Made by a program: the position numbers and the translations under genes. The notes below the pieces were generated by a model. That model was not told where the DNA came from and ran no database searches. It saw only the letters and a program-made list of their open reading frames with translations. From Nannochloropsis salina CCMP1776 (Eukaryota; Sar; Eustigmatophyceae; Eustigmatales; Monodopsidaceae): a stretch of DNA of 64,000 bases. This document shows, piece by piece, positions 54,910 to 64,000 of the stretch; within the stretch, counting starts at the first letter, position 1; every line of letters begins with the position of its first letter. The stretch covers positions 442,884 through 506,883 of the forward strand of contig SDOX01000002.1 in assembly GCA_004565275.1 (NCBI GenBank), given 5' to 3'.

Positions 54910-56437
54910 CTACTTCCGCCAATCCAAATCAGCGAAAGGATCAGGTTCTTGGGGTGCACATTGTTGCCCCGCTTTCCAGCCGTGTGCGCGTGTCGCATTC
55001 ATAACCATATGCAAGGGCACTTGCCCAGGCTGAAAGCTCGAATGTGGCGCGTTGATACTGAACACCTGCGATGCATGTCCTCCGCTGCCTACCACGCACG
55101 CAGACGCAAGCCCTACGGGATGCATTTTTTGTGCATGCAAATGCGAGAGTGGGATGGATGCAAGGGCGGGTCGATCAGGAACGAGCATGGCAAAGGGATC
55201 TTCGGGTTGCACGCGGGGGGCCACCATGGAAGGCCGAGGTTGAGGGGCCGTGAGCGGCACGGGACGCATTGACTGAGTCGACATGGAGAGTCCCTGGGAT
55301 GGAGGAGAGGACATAAACTCGCCGAAGTCGTCATTGAGATTCAAGGCTTGATTGCTGTGACTTCCGGGTTGAGCGAGCGAGGCAGGCGTCCGGCCGGGGG
55401 TAGCGTTCGAGGGGGGAAAAGCGCCCAAGAAATCCCCAAACTGCATGTCCTGAGGTTGAGGCGCTGCAATTGTTGACGTGCACATTAAGGAGGACGAGGA
55501 CTTTGAAGCAGCAGTCTGACCGACGCTTCCACTCAGAGGGCAACGGTCGCCCAGGCCGTTGCGTGCAACCCTCTCTGAGAACTGCGTGCAGGATGTGACT
55601 GTTGAGGGCTCCAGCAGGGTGGGGAAGGATCGCGCAGGCCCCTTGGGTATGCAATCAGACTCAAGATCAAGCAGATTTCTTACAGTAGATGCGTCCGGGA
55701 TCTCAGACATGGGCCCCTCAAGCCGTGAGCCGATCTCCCCCACGCTCTGTCGAGGGAGGGATGCGGTGCTTGCCGAAGCCGATTGGGTGCCTTCGGCAGC
55801 CACCGAAGCGCTCTTAGCGATCATTTGAGGATCTTTCCAATATCGCTTGTGGTTGTAGGCGTCGTTCACGAAATTCTTAACATCTTGTAAGGAGTCGCCG
55901 GGTCGCAGCAGCAGATTTCCATCGAGCTTGCCCAGCCATGTCTGGCGTGCATTTTGATTTCCTCCACCTGCCTGATCAGAGAGCTGCTGCACTTCAGCCA
56001 GGGTCCAGTTGGACAGGGTGACATTTTTGCATCGATGGGAAAATGATTGATGCGCACTCTTGCAAGTATGGCACAAAAATGTCAGGAACTTAATGCAAAT
56101 GTCTCCATGACCTGCGATGCTTACTTTGCCGCAATTAACACAACTTTTGTTGTGTGGAAGGCGACGAATCTAAATCAAGTTCGTAGTGCATTATAAAATA
56201 AGAAATGTCAAAGTGCCGGTTTTCTTCTAGCACAGTCATGTCATACGCTTCGAGCCGAATAAAAGCTACTATATCACATAGACGAAGATGATCCACAAGT
56301 AGTGCCCTGGCTCTGCTGTGCATTTCTGAAAACCTAGCGTGTCCGCGTCTCTAATTCGCGCCCACACTTATGATTAAAAAAGGACATACCTTCTCCAGCA
56401 GCAACTTGATTCGTTTATCGTCCGCTGTGGCAGCCAT
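54910..56437 (-). CDS. AGFG-type ArfGAP domain protein with degenerate catalytic motif
   Basis: Two exons, 56437-56390 and 56169-54910, phase 0, 435 residues. Residues about 7-125 are an ArfGAP domain: LLLEKIRRLPHNKSCVNCG, the second Cys pair CHTC, NVTLSNWTLAEVQQL, QTWLGKLDG, and VKNFVNDAYNHKRYW. The wording matches AGFG1/Hrb, which links endocytic vesicles and clathrin adaptors. The rest is Ser/Pro-rich and disordered with repeated short hydrophobic-acidic motifs and ends in DPFADLDW, typical of adaptor-binding tails. The zinc finger is C-x2-C-x19-C-x2-C rather than x16, and the Arg of the arginine finger (normally HR after the last Cys pair) reads HQ, so GTPase activation on Arf may be lost. 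The gene is divergent from the NTPDase gene. Confidence 0.8.
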
Positions 56438-56917
56438 GATAGCTTGGTACGCCTAAATTGATGTCCGCTGTCCCCCTCTTCCCTTACGCGATCGTCTCCG
56501 TCCCTAGGATGTCCTGGACGGTCCTTAACTGAAAAAAGAAGATTAAAAACGACGCATGTGGATAATAATTGAGAATTCGTTCACATACAAGCATAATGTT
56601 CCCGACAGCGGCGGCAGTCACGCTTACTTGCGGCCCAGAAGACCCTGTTACGGGCTTCGACGCGGCCGCAGGGAAGAAGCGATTGCAGCGCCTGCACAAG
56701 CCCTAACCTTGGCGAAGGGGACGCCGCTGAAGCTTGCCTTGTCCGGCCAAAGCTCCGAGGAAGATATTATGCTGATACGCGGACACACATTCACTTGCCA
56801 CAGACCGTCCGGAAGATTGGGCAGATTTAAGTTTTTTCTTCGAACGACTTGAAGCCCAACGCCTCCGTCCGCATTTATACTTCCTTCGTTTCGTCTTCTG
56901 CCAGCACGCCATCAACC
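56438..56917. promoter_or_regulatory. Divergent promoter region
   Basis: 480 bases between the starts of the ArfGAP (-) and NTPDase (+) genes. Overlapping open frames on both strands at 56480-56915 reflect GC content and have no recognisable product. Confidence 0.4.
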
Positions 56918-58708
56918 ATGCATCGCCTGCGCTCGCGGGAACGAACGCACTATTTCAGCGCGTCATTTGCCATGCTGCTGCTGTCAACCGTCGCAAGCGC
57001 ACAGCAGGCACAACCCCCATCTACCCCTATCAACCCTCCAGATCCTCCTCCGCCTCCTCCTCACACGAGCTCGCCCGCTCTAAATACGGAAGCAAGCCGG
57101 AAAACAAACATGAAAATCACTTGGCCTACACAGCACGGCTTGATCATTGACGCCGGTAGCACGGGCAGTCGGATGCACGTGTATCAATGGGACGCGCGTC
57201 GCTTTGACACGGTGCCTCCCCCCTTCAGCTTCCCCCTCACCAGCAATCGATGGACAAACCGTCTGGCGCCAGGCATATCGGCCTTCGCTGACTGCCCTCA
57301 AAATGTGGGCACCTCCTTGGACTCGCTTATTTCTTTCGCGAGAGAGGTACTGGCGGGCAAAGAGCACCAGTTCAAGTACTTTCCCATCTACCTGAAGGCC
57401 ACCGGTGGGATGCGTCAGTTGTCGCCCTCCAAGCGCGAAGCCATCATAGATGAGGTCCGGAAATACATGATGAATAAGACCACTTGCCCATTCTATTTCG
57501 AGCACGATTTTGCCCGCGTCGTCTCAGGGGAGGAGGAAGGAATCTACGGATGGACAGCCATTAATTTCCTGCTCGGAAAGCTTTTGCCGGCGAGCGCGGG
57601 AACGGGGACGGTGGATGCGAACTCCTCGGTGGGCGCGCTGGACCTGGGGGGCGCATCCGCTCAGATATCTTTCTTCGTCCCTGACCAGGACATCCTTGCC
57701 AACATGTTCAAGCTCCAGATTGGGGCCCAGAAACACTGGAACGTGTACGTGCACTCTTTCCTCTACTTCGGGATCAACTCCGCGCGCGACCGACTGCACG
57801 ATACGCTCACGGAGGAGGCCCAGGCCAACAAAGACCGGACCGGGAAGAAGAAGCAGGTGACGGACAGCATGAATGCCGTCGTGCCGTCTGGCTCCCTGCG
57901 CGTGACCAACCCCTGCCTCCCCAAGGGTTACGAGGAGTCTTTCCGCCACCAGGGCAAGGACTACGTGGTGGAGGGGGCCGCGGGGTCCTTCAGCCTGTGC
58001 ATGGACCGGGTGGTCCCCCTCCTACGCAAGGACCTCAACTCCTGGTGCAACTTCGCACACAACCATCAGTGCTCCTTCGCGGGGGTCTATCAGCCCGACC
58101 TGCCCCCTGCCCCCGGAAATTTCGGGGAGTTCTACGGATTTGGGACTTTCAAGGACATATGGAAGATGTTGGCGATGCCGGACGTCAAAGCCAACATGAG
58201 CGTGTACAAGGAACGAACCGAGGCCATGTGTGCCCTGGATTGGGATGCCTTACAGCACATGAACAAGCAGAAAAAGAAGAAGAAGCGGGAGAAGAGTCTC
58301 CCTTACCTGGCGCACTACTGCTTTGTGGCCGCATTCGGATATGCGCTCCTCACAGAGGGGTACGGGTTCGAAGCCTCACGCAATCTGACGGTAGTCAGCA
58401 AGATCGACGGACTCAAAGTTACCTGGGCTCTGGGCGCCATGCTTTACGAGATAAATGCGCTGCCTTGGGAATACGCCAAGCCCCCAACTTGGATTACAGC
58501 CTTCATCGGCTCTTTCCTTCTCAACATATTGCTCTTCGCGGGTGTCATATTCTTCCTAAGAAAGAGCCATTTGAGTGCTGCCGCTATCATCAATCGTAAG
58601 CGTGGGATCTCGTCCACAGGTTTAGGCAGCTCGGACAGGTCTTCTGATGGGATCGGGGGCATTAGCAGGTCCAGCTACCAAAGCATACCAACAAGCTCTC
58701 AAGTGTAG
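56918..58708 (+). CDS. GDA1/CD39 family nucleoside triphosphate diphosphohydrolase (apyrase)
   Basis: A single exon, 596 residues from the ATG at 56918; the frame is open for 23 more codons upstream but without an ATG. A hydrophobic segment (about 15-28) is a signal peptide or anchor, followed by a Pro-rich linker. Apyrase conserved regions are in order: ACR1 IIDAGSTGSRMHVYQW (77-91), ACR2 KATGGMR, ACR3 SGEEEGIYGWTAINFL with the catalytic Glu, ACR4 LDLGGASAQISF, and a C-terminal ACR5-like region. Several Cys and a second transmembrane helix near residue 545 (FIGSFLLNILLFAGVIFF) make it a two-pass ectoenzyme like CD39. It hydrolyses NTPs and NDPs to NMPs in the Golgi, endosomes or outside the cell, aiding glycosylation or nucleotide salvage. 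A basic run (KKKKKKREK) sits in the lumenal part. Confidence 0.94.
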   Translation: MHRLRSRERTHYFSASFAMLLLSTVASAQQAQPPSTPINPPDPPPPPPHTSSPALNTEASRKTNMKITWPTQHGLIIDAGSTGSRMHVYQWDARRFDTVPPPFSFPLTSNRWTNRLAPGISAFADCPQNVGTSLDSLISFAREVLAGKEHQFKYFPIYLKATGGMRQLSPSKREAIIDEVRKYMMNKTTCPFYFEHDFARVVSGEEEGIYGWTAINFLLGKLLPASAGTGTVDANSSVGALDLGGASAQISFFVPDQDILANMFKLQIGAQKHWNVYVHSFLYFGINSARDRLHDTLTEEAQANKDRTGKKKQVTDSMNAVVPSGSLRVTNPCLPKGYEESFRHQGKDYVVEGAAGSFSLCMDRVVPLLRKDLNSWCNFAHNHQCSFAGVYQPDLPPAPGNFGEFYGFGTFKDIWKMLAMPDVKANMSVYKERTEAMCALDWDALQHMNKQKKKKKREKSLPYLAHYCFVAAFGYALLTEGYGFEASRNLTVVSKIDGLKVTWALGAMLYEINALPWEYAKPPTWITAFIGSFLLNILLFAGVIFFLRKSHLSAAAIINRKRGISSTGLGSSDRSSDGIGGISRSSYQSIPTSSQV

Positions 58709-59724
58709 TGCATTTTACAAGGATTGCAAAGTACTGGCGTGGGACTGAAATGAGTCTATGCATCATACATTCGTACAAAATCGTTAAACCTGCCAAAAGA
58801 GACGGCAAGTGAAAATATTATAAGCATGCATTTCCACAGCAGACGGAGGTGCCCCACAGCCATCCGAGTTTTCTACTTACGTTGTTTTTTCTCTTGTTTT
58901 TCAAACATGAAGTCACTGATTACATCATGTCTCCCCGACCGTGATACAGCAGTACAATATATAGACGACGTGACAAAGGCTTGCGGCCATGCTTTCATTC
59001 ACCGCATGCGATAGTGTAGTGGTCTTCGTGTGTGCGAAACCAGCAGCGTACTCTTTGAGGGCGAAGCAGACGACATTAAGAATCGGTGACTCCCGTATGT
59101 AAAAATCATCGGAAGTGTCCGCAAGACAATTAAAAAACAATCTAAGCAGATGCGTCCCATTATCATTGATTGTAGCCGCCATGTATCGCGTGTGCGTAGC
59201 GCCGATCGACCGTCCCGTGGGTATATCTCCCCTAGTCGGGTGGCCCATTCCCCTGGCCACAGGGTGGCCGTGGCTGTAGGACAGCCGCTGTACACAACCT
59301 CTGTCTTTTTTTCTACCGCGACACAGTTTTCATGATTCTTCATCTTTAATCGTGAAACAGCAATTCTTGTTTTTCCTCCTGACGAGACACATTAATGCCT
59401 GTTCTCCCAACTCTCTCGAGAAACATCATTCCCGCTCGTACGAGAGACAGTACCCTTCGACACGCCCCCTTGGCGAGGCACGCCATTTGTTCTTCGAGGT
59501 CATTTGACTTTTATCCCAGCTTTCACTGCTGCTGGTATGTCCTGAAAATAAATTTGTCTGGCTTTATATTCAACCCTCCTGCTCTGAATTCTGCTGTAGC
59601 GCACGATATTTCCTTGATGCCCTTTCCCCGTCGCAGCCACCTCCTGGCCCTGCCCACGATCATCGCACAGGGAGTGGAAACAGGTTTCCAGAAATAGCCC
59701 ATCTGAAGGCCAAGCGGTCCCAAA
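58709..59724. other. Intergenic
   Basis: Between NTPDase and the NTE-like gene on the same strand. Frames at 59395-59697 (+) and 59523-59909 (-) are open but have no recognisable product; the latter overlaps the first exon of the NTE-like gene. Confidence 0.4.
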
Positions 59725-62700
59725 ATGCTGTGGGCAGCTATGTGCTGGGGCTGGGCCTTTGTCAAAGATTTGCCATACACTTCTTGGCGTCTACTCTGCA
59801 CATACCCTCGAACTATCAGCGTAATCGCCGTGGTACGTAGGGTGGACCAGTACCACTTAAATGAATAATCCAAGTCCGTTAGGGCATTGGCTTCTTCGCT
59901 TATAAACACAATTTCAACGCGTCCTGCACCAAACTAGGGGTTTACTGTTATTGCTGTGGTGCTAGGACAGCGCCTGCTAGAGAAGCTCGAGCAACCTCCT
60001 TCGAGGACCACGTCGCGATCATTGCCGAGCCCCCTCATCCAGCGGCACTCCATGGGCGGCTCTGGGTCTGAGTACGACGAGGTTGCGAATCGCGCGTATG
60101 GAGACGAGCTGCTGCAAGACCGGAAGCTTCGACACCGTTACAGGAAGGTAAGTGTCACACAAGAGCTTCTTGATTTCCATTTTTATTCCCATCACCTCTT
60201 TTTTATTTTTCCTCCACGGTTTGTCCAGCTCAAACAAAATTGGCTGCACCACGGTCAGAATCTCTTTCGCAAGATTCGGCGACGCGGTAGGGGGGCCACA
60301 TCAAGAGATCGGTGGAGTCGGAGGCTGGAGGACGGCTTGGAGTCGATCTATAGCCCGATGGAGTTGCCAGTGCCTTCCAAGCTCTCGCGCGACGTGTCGT
60401 CGGGCATAGTGCTGGACGGAGTCCGGCTGAACGGCGCTAGTCACCTCGCTTTCATGGCAATAATGGACTCGTGGAAGGTCTTTGGGGGCCGCGATGTGCC
60501 TCTCCTCCTCAAGATGTGCACCGGCGTGACGACCCTGTCCCTGCAGGCCGGCGACTGCCTGTTTGAGGAGGGCAAGCCCTTGGAGCCTTGCCTCTACATC
60601 ATGGACGAGGGCGAGTTGGAGATACTGGTGCGCTCAGATGTGACTGCCCAGGAAGCCTCCGCACGGGGCCACAAGAGAGAGGCGCCCCCGCCTCCGCCGA
60701 CAGACTTCCTCGAGCGCATCGACAAGCGGGGGACCATTATCTCGGGCATCTTGGACTTCGTCGCTCTGCTGACGGAGTCTACCGTGGCGGAGAGTTGCGC
60801 GACGGCCCTCTGTACCAAGGACTGCCGGGTGCTTCAGGTGCCTATCGTCCCTGTTGGCTCCGAGCCGCGGCTCAGGAGCCCTAGTCTCTCGGGCATCGAG
60901 GAGGAGGACAGGGACACGCCGCGGAACCCGGCCAGCGCGCATGCCCGCAGCAGGCTTATCCGGAGCTGCCTTGTCCGCTCGTACCGGGTGACGTTTGCGA
61001 CCGTGTACGCCTATCTGGGCGTCATCTACGACCTGTACCCACGCTACCCCGTCTTCCCCGTCGTGGGCTCGGCCCTGACCTCCCTCACCCCGGAGACCTC
61101 TCTGGGCGAGAAGCATCAGCATGCTCTCAAGCGCCTCATCCGGCTCATACTAGCTTTGGACCCTGATTACGACATACCGGACTTGGACCGCTGCTCCGCC
61201 TTCTCCGCGTCCTCTCCCACAGCAGGGGGCAATGGGACAGCACCGGGGGGTCCTGTCGGAGCCACAGGCGCCGACCCACGTCTTTACCGACGCGCCTCTG
61301 GGACTGCCAGTCCGAGGACATTCCGGGACAACGGGTCCCGAGGGCCTTCATCCTCGCACCTGCCCCGGTTGTACTTGCTTCGGGAGGGCGAGAGCCCCCA
61401 CGAGCTGGACGACCAGTCCCGCACCAGCCTCCACATCCTCGTCACCGGCCGCCTCCAGATCTCCAAGCTGGACGCGCGGCTCTCGTCTGTCGATAGCAGC
61501 CAGGCACGAGGCTTCGATCAGTCGACCTCCTTGGGTATCGGCAGGTCTATATTCACCAGCCAGTACGGGGCCGCTGCGATGGGCACTGCCCCGCCTCTCG
61601 TCAATCCCCTGGGCTCTCCTGACGCGGGGGCGGCGGCAGCAGCCGCGGCAGCAGTGCGGGGCGAGCATGGACCCGGCGCAGTTTTGGGCTACTCGTGCCT
61701 ACTGACCGGTGCCCCGGAAGACTGGTACTCGCCCCGGGGTAAAAATCGCGCCCGTTTGCGCCTAGAGGCATCTTGTGACTCCTTGGTGGTGCAGATCCCT
61801 TTGACATTCGTGGAACACGCCATGAAACCCAACATGCTGGCGACGCTGGCGTTGGCTGCTCGAAAAACTCTCGAAACCATTCCGAGGGTGTTGCGGGTCA
61901 TCGATTTCGGGGTAAAATGGAAGCAACTGCAGGCGGGGGAGGTGTTGGTGAGGGAGGGCCAGTCTAGCGATGGCTGCTTGTATGTGCTTCTCTACGGACG
62001 GGCACGGTCATCCATACAGCAGAATGTGTCAGCTCCGTCATCACCCTCTCACAACAGATCTGGTGAAGGCAGAGGGCTAGAGTCCCCTCACAAAGGAGGA
62101 GACCTAGACTTGTCTGCCTCTCTACGGGAACACCGCGAGGAAAACGAGAACGTGGTAGTGGTCGCGGACCACGGCCGTGGGACCTTAATTGGCGAGACAG
62201 AGATCTTGACGGGCGGTGCACACAAAACGACGGTTCAAGCTGTGCGCTACACGAGTTTCGCCACCATTCCCTCCTCAGTGCTTAGCTTCTTGATTCGCCG
62301 GCATCCGCGCGTGTTAGCCCACCTGGCCGAGCACGTGGTAGACAAAGCTGCTTTCAACAGCCGGCACCATCTACCTCTTTATCGGGGGCGCACGCCAATG
62401 CGAATGTTTACGTTGCCCACATCCAGCGCCGACGATGGTGAGAGGAGAAAGAGCGCGGGCTCACCTTTCTGGGCGTCTTCCCTCTCTTCTTCTACTACCG
62501 GGCGCCGCGTTGTTGTGGGCGAGCCTGGGGCGAAGACAATCTTGGTGCTGCCTATCTCCACGCACGTGCCCATCGAACGCTTCTCGAAAACGCTGGAGGC
62601 AGCATTGCTTCGCGCTCGGCATTCAGTCCGAACCATTACGAGCGCATTGGCGGCGTCCGTTTTGGGATTGGATGAAGACACGTATTACTCGGCGGCCTGG

Positions 62701-64000
62701 TGCCAGGACAACGTGCTGCTGCTGGAAAGTTGGCTGACGCAACAGGAAGAGCAGCACGAGATTGTCCTTTACCAGGCTGACTGGGAAGATTCCGAGTGGA
62801 ATCGCATGGCAGCCGGAATGGCAGACGTAGTTCTTTTGGTAGCCAATGCAGCAGACCAGCCGGCGATCGTATACTTGGAGCAAAAGCTGGACCCCTTCAT
62901 CCGCAACGCACAGAAGCTGCTCATTCTCCTTCACATCAATCCTGGCCCATACCACACACCCACGGGCACGCGGCTTTGGATTGAGAGCCGCATCGGCATC
63001 CAACAGCATTACCACGTACGGATGCACACGCAGTCTGTCCAATTCGACCAGCAGCATATCCGCTCAGACTTCGCTCGGCTGGGCCGTATCTTGACGGGAA
63101 CGGCCGTGGGACTTGTTCTGGGTGGAGGTGGCGCAAGAGGCATGGCACATTTGGGCTTGCTCCGTGTGCTCGAAGAGGAAGGGATTCCGATTGACCACAT
63201 AGTTGGGGTAAGCATAGGCGCCTTTATTGGCGGACTCTACGCTAAACATAGTTCATATTTGGAAATTCTCCCTTTTGCCAGCCGCTTTGCTCAGAACATG
63301 AGCAGCACCTGGCTCTTCATCAAAGATTTCACCCTTCCCTTTACGTCATACTTTAATGGATATTCATTCGGGCGCGAGTTGGAGAAAGCGTTTGGAGACA
63401 CTAAAATCGAAGACTGCTGGCTCTCCTTCGCTTGTCTGACAGTAGATCTTTCTGTCTCCCGCGAGCGCGTTCATCAGAACGGCACTCTCTGGCGGTACGT
63501 GCGTGGGAGCATGACGTTGGCTGGGTTGCTTCCTCCGCTTTGTGACGTGGACCCCAAGGATGATGCGGTGCACTACCTGGTTGACGGCGGCTACGTGAAC
63601 AATCTTCCTGCTGACGTGATGAAAGAAGTTTTCTCTGCCGAGACCACCATCGCCTGCGACATCGGTGTGGACGTGACCATGACGGGGCGACAAGACTACG
63701 GCGACACCCTGACAGGCCTGCAGGTGCTGCTCCATGGCATGTCTCCCGCCTGGGCTCGGGGGGGGATAGCGGGGACACTGAAGGCCCCGTCCATGGGCGA
63801 AATTTCGTCGCAACTCATGTACGTGCACTCAGTGCAACAGCTGGAGAGGGCAAAGGAGACCATCGATTGCTACCTGAGACCTCCTGTGACTCATTTTGGC
63901 ATTATGGACTGGAAACGCCATGCGGAGCTCCAGTCTCTGGGTTACCTCTACTGCCGAGATAGTATTAGGGCGTGGCGGGAGGCGCTTAAAAAGGAAAAAG
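59725..64000 (+). CDS. Neuropathy target esterase-like lysophospholipase (PNPLA6/7), 3' end beyond window
   Basis: Exons 59725-59832, 59938-60147 and 60229 to beyond 64000, all phase 0, give at least 1,363 residues. The first join produces a single transmembrane helix (ISVIAVGFTVIAVVLG) exactly across the splice site, as at the N terminus of NTE, followed by the basic YRKLKQNWLHHGQNLFRKIRR segment. Three cyclic-nucleotide-binding-like domains follow, the first at about 60.5-60.9 kb, broken by Ser/Pro/Gly-rich inserts. The patatin catalytic domain starts with LGGGGARGMAHLG (63118) and has the nucleophile elbow GVSIG with Ser at 63211 and the dyad Asp in DGGYVNNLP at 63583. NTE-type enzymes deacylate lysophosphatidylcholine and phosphatidylcholine on the ER. 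Both catalytic residues are present; the last part of the protein is not in the window. Confidence 0.93.

Overview
This window is nuclear DNA from a photosynthetic stramenopile (ochrophyte alga). The strongest marker is an aureochrome (bZIP plus LOV, 7.2-8.6 kb), a photoreceptor known only from photosynthetic stramenopiles. Two or three proteins also start with a signal peptide followed by a Phe cleavage motif (A-F), the bipartite plastid-targeting signal of red-algal-derived plastids. Introns are GT-AG. The mixture of a large type I polyketide synthase, few introns in GC-rich genes and moderate overall GC would fit a eustigmatophyte, but the species cannot be fixed from the sequence. No rRNA, tRNA, CRISPR, transposon or virus-derived element was recognised.

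Layout, left to right: cyclophilin-RRM splicing protein PPIL4 (-); an intron-dense membrane-protein gene not visible as a long ORF (-, about 2.0-3.2 kb); FAIM1-domain protein (+); aureochrome (+); small plastid membrane protein (-); serine racemase-type enzyme (+); sirohydrochlorin ferrochelatase (-); FOP/TON1-like centriolar protein (+); C2-like type I membrane protein (+); mitoferrin-like carrier (-); GINS subunit PSF1, rebuilt here from four exons (-); PH-domain MAP kinase (+); Thr/Pro-rich type I membrane protein (+); cytosolic serine hydroxymethyltransferase (+); a 2,980-residue highly reducing polyketide synthase with a terminal reductase (-, 29.2-38.3 kb); a six-exon tail-anchored protein (-, 38.4-39.5 kb); OSR1/SPAK-like kinase (+); plastid-targeted unknown (-); kinesin-4 (+, 6.3 kb in one exon); secreted unknown (+); AGFG-type ArfGAP (-); NTPDase (+); and the 5' part of a neuropathy target esterase-like lysophospholipase (+, runs off the right end).

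The genes are mostly unrelated housekeeping functions, as expected for a eukaryote. Two layout trends stand out. Many genes sit head to head with 0.4-1 kb between starts (plastid protein/serine racemase, SirB/FOP, PSF1/MAPK, plastid protein/kinesin, ArfGAP/NTPDase), so shared promoters are likely. Genes also fall into two kinds: GC-rich genes with long exons, and AT-rich genes cut into exons of 30-190 bases (PSF1, the 2-3.2 kb gene, the 38.4-39.5 kb gene) that an ORF search misses. The most attractive candidate for new biology is the polyketide synthase: one iterative reducing module whose product should leave by NADPH reduction, with a decayed methyltransferase.

Exon joins are my own reading of splice sites and phase, without transcript evidence.
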